DNA of 8,145 nt. Source: Planctomycetota bacterium. GTDB lineage: Bacteria; Planctomycetota; Phycisphaerae; Phycisphaerales; Phycisphaeraceae. Below are positions 1 through 5,773 of this stretch, piece by piece. The position numbers and the translations under genes were made by a program. The stretch's first letter is position 1; each line of letters starts with the position of its first letter. The stretch is taken from positions 1-8,145 of the forward strand of contig JAJUHR010000067.1 of assembly GCA_029267795.1 (NCBI GenBank), given 5' to 3'. The notes under the pieces are model-generated. The model did no database searches. It saw only the letters and a program-made list of their open reading frames with translations, and was not told where the DNA came from.

Positions 1-1
1 A

Positions 2-508
2 GGTCACCCCCCGATTCAGCGGGCGGGACGCGATCTTAAAGCCTTCCAGGAGGCTTTAAGCGATCTGTGCCGGGATTTGGCGTACCAGATCGTTCGCGAT
101 GGCGAAGGAGCCACGCGGGTGTTCCGCGTCCGTGTCGTCGGAGCCCGGACCCTCGCCGACGCCGACCGCGCGGGCAAGGCGATCGTTGACAGCCCGCTGG
201 TGAAAACCGCCGTCCACGGGGCCGATCCCAACTGGGGACGGATTACCACGGCAGCCGGGTACAGCGGCGCCGCGATCCAGCCGCACCGCATGTCGTTGTT
301 CGTTGGGCCGCGGCGACAGGTCTGCGTGTATCGGCGTGGCAAGCCCACGCAGCTCTCGGCCCGCGCGGCGGATCAATTGCACCGATTCATGAAAACAGAC
401 GAGGTCACCTTCACGCTGGACCTGGGCTTGGGCAAGGCCAAAGCCGAGTGGCTCGGGTGCGACCTGTCGCGGGACTACATCACGATCAATGCGGAGTACA
501 CCACATAA
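2..508 (+). CDS. argJ: ArgJ, glutamate N-acetyltransferase (3' part only)
   Basis: This is the C-terminal 168 residues of ArgJ, open from the left edge in the frame starting at base 2, so the true start and the autoproteolytic threonine lie outside the window. ArgJ moves the acetyl group from N-acetylornithine to glutamate in the cyclic arginine pathway; some members also use acetyl-CoA, and the fragment cannot decide which kind this is. Visible family hallmarks are DGEGAT (fragment residues 33-38), SPLVKTA (64-70), DPNWGRI (75-81) followed by AAGYSG, and the C-terminal CDLSRDYITINAEYTT. The Glu of DGEGAT and the C-terminal Asn and Thr line the active site in known ArgJ structures. The C-terminus ends at the family's usual Thr-Thr, so this end looks intact. 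No other arginine gene is in the window. Identity is nearly certain. Confidence 0.95.
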   Translation, partial: GHPPIQRAGRDLKAFQEALSDLCRDLAYQIVRDGEGATRVFRVRVVGARTLADADRAGKAIVDSPLVKTAVHGADPNWGRITTAAGYSGAAIQPHRMSLFVGPRRQVCVYRRGKPTQLSARAADQLHRFMKTDEVTFTLDLGLGKAKAEWLGCDLSRDYITINAEYTT

Positions 509-520
509 GATCGCCACACG

Positions 521-551
521 TCGGCGCCGCGATCCCCAGCGGGCGTGCCGA
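521..551 (+). terminator. Hairpin after argJ, possible terminator
   Basis: Beginning 12 bases after the argJ stop, TCGGC (521-525) can pair with GCCGA (547-551), and inside it CCGC (527-530) with GCGG (539-542). No T-run follows, so this is not a textbook intrinsic terminator. The position suits transcription ending or RNA protection. Weak call. Confidence 0.3.
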
Positions 552-693
552 TTCTGAACGTCCCATCGCAGGCCCAACCTACAATTTCTATAGTGGGTCA
601 CCCATCGAATGGAACGCCTGAACGCCGGGCTCCGCCACAGGTAGCCGATGGAGTGAACATAAGAGCCAACCGATAGATCGATAGCGGATTCCG

Positions 694-3222
694 ATGGCCC
701 GCAAGACCCTCCGAGTGCCCCTGCGGTTCCCCGATAACCCCCAAAGATGGGGCGCGTGCGCCCAATGCATCGAGCAGCGCATCGCCAATCGCCCAGGCAT
801 CGATGGCGTCCGTATCATCCCAGAGCCACACCCCAGTAATGGCTTTCCCCGAGCCGTCCTCGAGTTGGACTACGATCCCGACCTGCTGAGCCTGGCTCAG
901 ATTAACCGCTACGTCGAGCAAGCCGGCGGATGCCTCGACGAATCGATGGCTTACCTGGTGCTGCCGATCGAGGGATTGGTGTCCCCCCGCGGGGAGCACG
1001 CTGTCCAAGCGGCGCTGAACAAGATCCCAGGCGTCACCGCGAGCATCTCGTTCGCCTCTCAGACCCTGCGAGTGGAGTTCGACCGGCGGCAGTGTGCCCT
1101 GCCGGAGATCGTCCGACAACTGGACCGATTCGGCATCCGCGTCCTCCCGCAAGCCCCTGCGAAGCAGGAACCCGAGGCACGCAAGGCTGACCACGCCCGC
1201 GCCTGCTGCAAGCAAGTCGAGTCTGCGGTGCACCACCCGGACCTGCTCACGGCGATCGTGGGCGGCTTCTTCCTGGCCGGCGCTTGGACCGTGCACGCGT
1301 TGGATGGCCCTGAAGCGTTACGGTTGCCCCTGCTGGCAGCGACCTATGTGCTGTGCGGCTGGCGCACCGCGATCGTGATGCTTCATAGCTTGCGGCAACT
1401 GCGGCTGGACATCGACCTGCTCATGTTCGCCGCCGCGTTCGGGGCCGCGTTCCTGGGCCACTACGAAGAGGGCGGCCTGCTCCTGTTCCTGTTCGCCTTA
1501 GGCGGCGCCGGAGAACGCCTGGCGATGAGCCGAGCACGCCGCGCGATCCAGGCGCTCGCCGCCGTGGCGCCCCAAACGGCGATCGTCCTGGACTCACAGG
1601 GCGGCCAACGGGAAGTCCGCGTCGAGCAACTGAGCGTGGGCGACCGCCTGCTCGTCCGCCCGGGGCAGCGCGTCCCCGCAGACGGCCCGGTCGTTGCAGG
1701 CGCCTCCGCGGTAGACCAATCCCCCATCACCGGCGAGGCGATCCCCGTGGAGAAAACCGTCGGCGACCCCGTCTACGCCGGCTCGATCAACGGCGACGGC
1801 CTGCTGACGATCCAGGTAAGCAAGCCCAGCAGCGAAAACACCATCGCCAAGATCATCCGCATGGTCGAGGAAGCCCAGAGCACCAAGTCCCCCACCCAAC
1901 AGTTCACCGACCAGGTCGAACGCTGGTACGTCCCGATCGTGTTGATCATCACCGCCTGCCTGATCGTGATACCCCCCCTGCTGGGGCTGCCCTCTCCCCG
2001 CGACGACTCATCCTGGGCGGGCTGGTTTTACCAGGCGATGGCCTTCCTGACCGCGGCCTCGCCCTGCGCCCTGGCCATCGGAACCCCCGCGGCCGTGCTC
2101 AGCGGCATCGGCCGGGCGGCGCGGGGCGGCGTGCTGATCAAGGGCGGCGCGCACCTGGAAAACCTCGGACGCGCCCGCGTCGTGGCGTTCGACAAAACCG
2201 GCACCCTCACACGCGGCCGGCCGGAGGTCACCGACATCATCCCCCTCACCCCCGCCTGGGATCAGACCGAGCTGCTCGCCATGACCGCCGCGGTGGAGCG
2301 CGGCAGCCAGCACCCCCTGGCGGAGGCTCTCGTCGCCGAAGCCGACGCCCGCGAGTGCCCGCACCGAAACGCCGAACGCGTCGAACAGATCCCCGGCTTC
2401 GGTATCGTGGGCACCGTCGAACGCCAGCGCGTGATGATCGGACGGGTCGGCATGCTCCACCGGCCCGGCGCGCCGAGCATCGATCCCGACGCCCTGGCAG
2501 CCGCCCGGCATCACATCGAAAAAATCGAAGCCCAGGGGAAGACCACGATGGTCGTCGTGATCGACGACAAGATCGCCGGGGTGATCGGCCTAGCGGACCA
2601 GCCACGCGCCGGCGCCGCCACCATGATCGGCCAGCTCAAGCGGCTGGGGATCCGGCGAACCATTATGCTCACCGGCGACAACGCCCGGACCGCGGCGGCG
2701 GTTGCGAGTCAAATCGGCATCGACGAATACCATGCCGAGCTGCTTCCCCAGGACAAGCTCCAAAAAGTCCGCGAGCTGGACCGGGCGTACGGCCGGGTCG
2801 CCATGGTCGGCGATGGCATCAACGACGCCCCGGCGATGGCCAACGCCACGGTGGGGATCGCCGTCGGCGGAGCTTCCGGCGGGGGCAGCGACGTCGCCTT
2901 GGAGACCGCGGACGTCGCTCTGCTGGCCGATGACTTGAAGAAGCTGCCCGAGGCCATCGGGGTTTCACGCCTCAGCCGACGGATCATCATCCAGAACCTC
3001 TGCTTCGCCTTGGGCGTCATGGGGGTTCTAGCCCCCTTCGCCGCAATGGGGTACACCACGATCTACACCGCGGTACTCTTCCACGAGGGCTCCACGGTGC
3101 TGGTCGTGCTCAATGCGCTGCGGATCCTGGCGTACCGCCACCACGCCACCGACACCTCCGAAGCAGACACACCTTGGACTCAGCCCACCCCCGGCACCCG
3201 CGCGGCATCCGCGCTGCGCTAA
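694..3222 (+). CDS. Heavy-metal P1B-type ATPase, P1B-4-like
   Basis: An 842-residue pump that would export a transition metal across the inner membrane using ATP. All core parts are present: TGE of the actuator domain (346-348), the transport motif SPC in a membrane helix (456-458), phosphorylated Asp in DKTGTLT (D500), the HP motif (540-541), GFG (568-570), TGDN (660-663), GDGINDAP (706-713) and HEGST in the last helix (797-801). SPC plus HEG(G/S)T marks subgroup P1B-4, linked to Co, Fe, Zn or Ni; the exact metal is not decided here. About eight membrane helices are visible: around 186-275 (four), 411-431, 445-472 and two at 768-816. The first 155 residues hold two HMA-like domains: one with C22-A-Q-C25, and a second (about 86-155) with SPRG where CxxC should be. 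An in-frame TAG at 682 limits upstream extension; ATG 694 has no clear Shine-Dalgarno. No metal regulator lies beside it. Confidence 0.92.
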   Translation: MARKTLRVPLRFPDNPQRWGACAQCIEQRIANRPGIDGVRIIPEPHPSNGFPRAVLELDYDPDLLSLAQINRYVEQAGGCLDESMAYLVLPIEGLVSPRGEHAVQAALNKIPGVTASISFASQTLRVEFDRRQCALPEIVRQLDRFGIRVLPQAPAKQEPEARKADHARACCKQVESAVHHPDLLTAIVGGFFLAGAWTVHALDGPEALRLPLLAATYVLCGWRTAIVMLHSLRQLRLDIDLLMFAAAFGAAFLGHYEEGGLLLFLFALGGAGERLAMSRARRAIQALAAVAPQTAIVLDSQGGQREVRVEQLSVGDRLLVRPGQRVPADGPVVAGASAVDQSPITGEAIPVEKTVGDPVYAGSINGDGLLTIQVSKPSSENTIAKIIRMVEEAQSTKSPTQQFTDQVERWYVPIVLIITACLIVIPPLLGLPSPRDDSSWAGWFYQAMAFLTAASPCALAIGTPAAVLSGIGRAARGGVLIKGGAHLENLGRARVVAFDKTGTLTRGRPEVTDIIPLTPAWDQTELLAMTAAVERGSQHPLAEALVAEADARECPHRNAERVEQIPGFGIVGTVERQRVMIGRVGMLHRPGAPSIDPDALAAARHHIEKIEAQGKTTMVVVIDDKIAGVIGLADQPRAGAATMIGQLKRLGIRRTIMLTGDNARTAAAVASQIGIDEYHAELLPQDKLQKVRELDRAYGRVAMVGDGINDAPAMANATVGIAVGGASGGGSDVALETADVALLADDLKKLPEAIGVSRLSRRIIIQNLCFALGVMGVLAPFAAMGYTTIYTAVLFHEGSTVLVVLNALRILAYRHHATDTSEADTPWTQPTPGTRAASALR

Positions 3223-3305
3223 CGGCCGGCCGAAGGCAATAAAAATCCCTAGCCTCTTTCCGTGACTTGTTCATGCCCCAACCAATGCTTTCATATCGAC
3301 TCTGC

Positions 3306-3329
3306 CGCACGGACCCCCCTTGCCGTGCG
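3306..3329. repeat. 7-bp perfect inverted repeat in convergent gap
   Basis: CGCACGG (3306-3312) and CCGTGCG (3323-3329) form a perfect 7-bp stem around a 10-base C-rich loop. It abuts the larger palindrome at 3330-3368, and both sit between the 3' ends of the metal ATPase and fmt genes. It may help end or stabilise transcripts from either side. There is no T-run next to it on either strand. Confidence 0.5.
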
Positions 3330-3368
3330 TGGCCCTGGCGTTCGGACCGGGTCCGACCGCCAAGGCCA
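3330..3368. terminator. 39-base nested palindrome, possible bidirectional terminator
   Basis: TGGCC (3330-3334) pairs with GGCCA (3364-3368), TGGCG (3336-3340) with CGCCA (3358-3362), and CGGACC (3343-3348) with GGTCCG (3350-3355), plus T3342 with A3356; only two opposed positions fail to pair. It folds equally well from either strand and lies between convergent genes (ATPase stop at 3222, fmt stop at 3412), where a shared terminator is expected. Lack of a T-tract means a U-tract-independent terminator, a dispersed repeat or a protein-binding palindrome are alternatives. The rest of the gap, 3223-3305 and 3369-3411, shows nothing distinct. Confidence 0.5.
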
Positions 3369-3411
3369 TCCCCTTGAGTTTGAGACGTAGCGGTCAGACG
3401 CGTGGTCCGTA

Positions 3412-4374
3412 TCAGGTCGCTCGTTCCCGCACGGGCTCGAGCCGATCACCCGCCCCCAGGCGATGCCCTCGCGCGAATTCATCGATCCGCATCGCACGCC
3501 CCCCCGGGATCTGCACCTCTAACAATCGCACCGTTCCGCCCCGCACCGCCACTTCAAAGCCCTCCAACATAGTCCCGGTTGCGCGCTGATCGTCACGATC
3601 CTTACCCACCTCCAGCCGCCGCAGGAGCAAGGGGAAACCCGGGCCATTCGGCAGATCCCGTGGCTTCCACAGAACCGTCACCCCCGGCCACGGAGTCAAC
3701 CCATGAACACGGCAACACACACGCCGCGGCGAATCGTCCCAATCCACCCAACCGTCCGCCTTGGACAACTTCGGGGCTTTGGTCGCCTGCGATTCGTCCT
3801 GCGGTCGCCACTGCAGCGTCCCAGCTTCGAATCGTTGCAATACATCCAAAACTACGTCCGGCCCCATGCTAGCGAGTCGATCGTGCAGCTCACCGGCGGT
3901 CTCGAGTGGACCGATCGGCGTGACGGCCTGCCCGTAGATCGGCCCCGCATCCATCCGTTGGGCAAGCCCGATCACCGAAACCCCGGTTTGCGACTCGCCG
4001 TTGATCACTGCCCAGTTGATCGGGGCCGCCCCCCGATACTTCGGCAACAGCGACGCGTGCAGATTCACCGCCAACCGCCCGCATGCAGCGATCAGTTCCA
4101 GGCTAAGCTTTTGCCCGAACGCGATCACTACCCCGGCATCGGCGCCCACGGCAGAAACCCGTTCGATCACGGCCGGCTGGTTCACGTCGTCTGCCTTGAA
4201 CACGGTCAACCCGGCCGCCTGCGCCCACTGCCCCACAGGTGTCGGCGTCACCCGGCGGTGGCGGCCCGCCGGTCGATCGGGCTGGGTAAGCACCGCGGCG
4301 ATCGTGTGACATTCAGTGAGCCGACGCAACGTCGGCAACCCGAACTCACCCGAACCAAGGAACACCAGGCGCAT
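3412..4374 (-). CDS. fmt: Methionyl-tRNA formyltransferase
   Basis: Fmt formylates initiator Met-tRNA using 10-formyltetrahydrofolate, in the cytoplasm, preparing it for translation initiation. Counting from the chosen ATG (320 residues, close to the family norm), the N-terminal formyltransferase domain opens with MRLVFLGSGEFGLPTL and carries the catalytic trio: N104 and H106 of NLHASLLPKYRGAAPIN, and D142 of MDAGPI. The tRNA-binding C-terminal domain begins near KLSKADGWVDW. An in-frame GTG 15 bases upstream (4387-4389) would add five residues. ATG 4372-4374 is preferred because GGAAGAG sits 6 bases before it and the family usually begins M-R/K-hydrophobic. The gene lies 96 bases downstream of def on the same strand, a common pairing of functionally coupled genes, so the two are probably one transcript. 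Its 3' end faces the ATPase gene across paired palindromes. Confidence 0.95.
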   Translation of the reverse strand: MRLVFLGSGEFGLPTLRRLTECHTIAAVLTQPDRPAGRHRRVTPTPVGQWAQAAGLTVFKADDVNQPAVIERVSAVGADAGVVIAFGQKLSLELIAACGRLAVNLHASLLPKYRGAAPINWAVINGESQTGVSVIGLAQRMDAGPIYGQAVTPIGPLETAGELHDRLASMGPDVVLDVLQRFEAGTLQWRPQDESQATKAPKLSKADGWVDWDDSPRRVCCRVHGLTPWPGVTVLWKPRDLPNGPGFPLLLRRLEVGKDRDDQRATGTMLEGFEVAVRGGTVRLLEVQIPGGRAMRIDEFARGHRLGAGDRLEPVRERAT

Positions 4375-4380
4375 ACGCCG

Positions 4381-4387
4381 CTCTTCC
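4381..4387 (-). promoter_or_regulatory. Ribosome binding site deciding the fmt start
   Basis: On the minus strand GGAAGAG is followed by 6 bases (CGGCGT) and ATG at 4374-4372. It overlaps the upstream in-frame GTG codon (4389-4387), which favours ATG as the start. Confidence 0.6.
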
Positions 4388-4470
4388 ACGGGGTTTGAAC
4401 GATGCTGCTAGGATAGGACTCTCCACCGTCAGGTTCACTCTGCACCGATCTTACCTCGTGTGACGATTGT

Positions 4471-4992
4471 TCAGCTTCGCCAGTCCCGCTCCAGCTCGGT
4501 AATCGCTTGCTTATTGGCCATCCGATCGATCGGAGACATCCGATCGAGAATCAGAACACCGTCCAGGTGATCGCACTCGTGCTGCCAGATGCGAGCCAAC
4601 AGGTCGTCTCGTCTCTCAGTGATGGGATTGCCCTTTAGGTCGAGCGCGTGAAGGGTGATCGCTTTAGGCCGACGGATGTTGGCCGTTACATTTGGAATAC
4701 TCAGGCACCCTTCTTCGTATTCATCCATCTCCTTGCTCGGGTCGCTTAGTGTGGGATTGATGAATACAGCATCGTCTTTTCGATCGCCGGTCGGGCACGC
4801 GACGAACAGCCGCCAATCCAACCCTACTTGAGGTGCCGCCAAACCCACTCCCGGAGCTTCGTGCATAATCTGCAACATACGTGCTGCGGCACGACGCACC
4901 TCGTCATTGATTGCAGTGACCTTCTTCGTTCGACTGCGGAGGATTGGGTCTGGATAAAAAATCAATTGTAGCTTGTTGATATCTATAGACAT
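4471..4992 (-). CDS. def: Peptide deformylase
   Basis: Def is a cytoplasmic metalloenzyme that removes the formyl group from the N-terminal Met of new proteins, undoing the mark placed by Fmt. The 173-residue length is typical. All three deformylase motifs are intact: GVGLAAPQ (48-55), EGCLS (94-98, metal ligand C96) and QHECDH (137-142; metal ligands H138 and H142, catalytic E139). The start is well fixed: an in-frame TAA lies 9 bases upstream of the ATG (complement of 5002-5004) and the next Met is codon 39. There is no Shine-Dalgarno, and a candidate -10 ends 6 bases before the ATG, so the mRNA may be leaderless. Base composition is lower in GC than the neighbours (about 50% at 4501-4560, against about 78% at 2101-2160 in the ATPase). 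fmt follows after 96 bases, probably in the same transcript. Confidence 0.96.
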   Translation of the reverse strand: MSIDINKLQLIFYPDPILRSRTKKVTAINDEVRRAAARMLQIMHEAPGVGLAAPQVGLDWRLFVACPTGDRKDDAVFINPTLSDPSKEMDEYEEGCLSIPNVTANIRRPKAITLHALDLKGNPITERRDDLLARIWQHECDHLDGVLILDRMSPIDRMANKQAITELERDWRS

Positions 4993-4998
4993 GTGAAG

Positions 4999-5027
4999 AT
5001 GTTAGTGCAAATAAGCCGAAACGCCAA
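4999..5027 (-). promoter_or_regulatory. Candidate leaderless promoter of def
   Basis: On the minus strand TTGGCG (complement of 5022-5027) and TAACAT (complement of 4999-5004) are separated by 17 bases. Each matches the sigma-70 consensus at four of six positions. TAACAT ends 6 bases before the def ATG, so the expected first transcribed base is the A of that ATG. This agrees with the absence of a ribosome binding site. Confidence 0.45.
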
Positions 5028-5186
5028 CTCGGGGATTGCCCCCTAAGTTCGCGGTTCGGGGCATTGACCCGCCTGTGCTTTCTTGTCATACTATGGCCGT
5101 GCTGCTAATGTCTTGAATTGGTGGTATTAATATCAATCCTACATTGAACTTCCCTCTATTTTAGTTGTTGCGGAATTTCGGAGGGC

Positions 5187-5193
5187 AAAGGAG
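5187..5193 (+). promoter_or_regulatory. Ribosome binding site of the HU gene
   Basis: AAAGGAG lies 10 bases before ATG 5204; a second purine run, GGAGGG (5180-5185), lies further upstream. Together they favour 5204 over the longer reading frame that begins at TTG 5165. The gap upstream (4993-5186) is AT-rich and serves as the divergent promoter region with def; TATTAATA at 5125-5132 is palindromic, but no confident promoter for HU could be placed. Confidence 0.6.
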
Positions 5194-5203
5194 ACTCACT
5201 CCT

Positions 5204-5533
5204 ATGGCCACAATCACGAAAAAAGAACTCATCGATCAGATCGCTGTCGCTACCAAACAAAAGCGGGTAGTGGTGAAAAAGATTATTCAAAGCTTCCTCG
5301 ACAGCGTGATCGTTGAGCTTGGAAAAGGTAACCGTCTAGAGTTCCGCGATTTCGGCGTGTTCGAAGTCAAGCAGCGCCGCGCGCGGACCGCACAGAACCC
5401 CAAGACCCTCGAACCCGTTCAAGTCCCCCCGAAACGCTCGGTCAAATTCAAAGTCGGGCGGCTGATGAAGCATACCCTGCTCGGAAACGAACAGCGCTCC
5501 GCTGTGGACGTGACAGCCGCCACGAAACACTAG
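5204..5533 (+). CDS. HU/IHF-family DNA-binding protein
   Basis: A 109-residue nucleoid-associated protein expected to dimerise and bend DNA. The N-terminal helical part starts TKKELIDQIA (5-14), as in HU. The beta-arm region reads EFRDFGVFEVKQR (46-58) followed by RTAQNPKT, with the DNA-intercalating proline at P66, then PPKRSVKFKVGR (75-86), the usual end of the fold. The remaining 23 residues or so are a tail ending VDVTAATKH; HU is normally 90-95 residues, so this is slightly long. The tail is not the lysine-rich kind seen in some bacteria. The start at 5204 matches the family and has a ribosome site. It is divergent from def across an AT-rich gap. Whether it behaves as HU or IHF cannot be told from sequence alone. 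Confidence 0.93.
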   Translation: MATITKKELIDQIAVATKQKRVVVKKIIQSFLDSVIVELGKGNRLEFRDFGVFEVKQRRARTAQNPKTLEPVQVPPKRSVKFKVGRLMKHTLLGNEQRSAVDVTAATKH

Positions 5534-5577
5534 ACAAATCTGTCAGAATCCCGCGAGATTGATCACAGTGGCTGCTC

Positions 5578-5602
5578 GGCTAGTGGCTAGTTTTATATAG
5601 CC
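5578..5602 (+). repeat. Small direct repeat and weak hairpin after HU
   Basis: GGCTAGT occurs twice back to back (5578-5584 and 5585-5591). The second copy's GGCTA (5585-5589) can pair with TAGCC (5598-5602) across an 8-base AT-rich loop. The stem is only 5 bp and lacks a following T-run, so a terminator role for the HU gene is a weak guess. Confidence 0.3.
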
Positions 5603-5615
5603 AGTCGTGACGGTA

Positions 5616-5723
5616 GGTTGCAGCACCTGTTAAAATGGGTAGTTTTGCAACCCCCGAGAGGTTCCAAGACTTCCGGGCAATTCCGAGGAATTCTGGGGGT
5701 TACGGGGGGGGTTCTTGGGGGGG
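5616..5723 (+). promoter_or_regulatory. Structured G-rich leader upstream of bioF
   Basis: Three pairings are visible. GGTTGCA (5616-5622) pairs perfectly with TGCAACC (5646-5652). AACCCCC (5649-5655) pairs with GGGGGTT (5695-5701). AATTCC (5679-5684) pairs with GGAATT (5687-5692), although its 2-base gap makes it more a DNA palindrome than a hairpin. The first two share bases 5649-5652 and so exclude each other, the layout of an attenuator or riboswitch. After them come G-runs of 8 (5704-5711) and 7 (5717-5723), which with 5695-5699 could form a G-quadruplex in the RNA or the non-template strand. No known riboswitch class was recognised. The regulatory role is inferred from the pairings alone. 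Confidence 0.4.
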
Positions 5724-5773
5724 ACGAAACTTCTGACCAACATCTTTGCTGCGACCTGGTTATTCTCTTCGCC

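Noticed and set aside
56..601. 181-codon open frame antisense to argJ
   Set aside because: It overlaps conserved argJ codons and shows no family features.
509..693. MerR-type operator or metal riboswitch ahead of the ATPase
   Set aside because: TACAAT (580-585) and TATAGT (589-594) look like -10 boxes, but no convincing -35, dyad or conserved riboswitch core could be placed.
598..1296. 232-codon open frame antisense to the 5' part of the metal ATPase
   Set aside because: Mirror frame of a conserved gene; no motif or ribosome site supports it.
2355..2933. 192-codon Arg-rich open frame inside the ATPase
   Set aside because: It is an out-of-frame reading of the nucleotide-binding domain, with composition typical of a GC-driven shadow.
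3703..4398. 231-codon open frame on the + strand, antisense to fmt
   Set aside because: It is complementary to a certain fmt gene, its translation is rich in Arg, Pro and His with no recognisable domain, and such mirror frames are expected at high GC.
4904..5089. 61-codon minus-strand frame overlapping the def promoter region
   Set aside because: It overlaps the start of def in another frame, lacks a ribosome site and has no recognisable content.
5646..5701. BirA- or BioR-type biotin operator upstream of bioF
   Set aside because: AACC and GGTT halves exist but their spacing (about 45 bases) does not fit a BirA site, and no TTATAGATA-like BioR site is seen.
5618..5773. 52-codon N-terminal extension of BioF from a TTG
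   Set aside because: The TTG lies inside a hairpin arm, the extension crosses poly-G tracts and does not resemble BioF; ATG 5774 gives the family's normal N-terminus.
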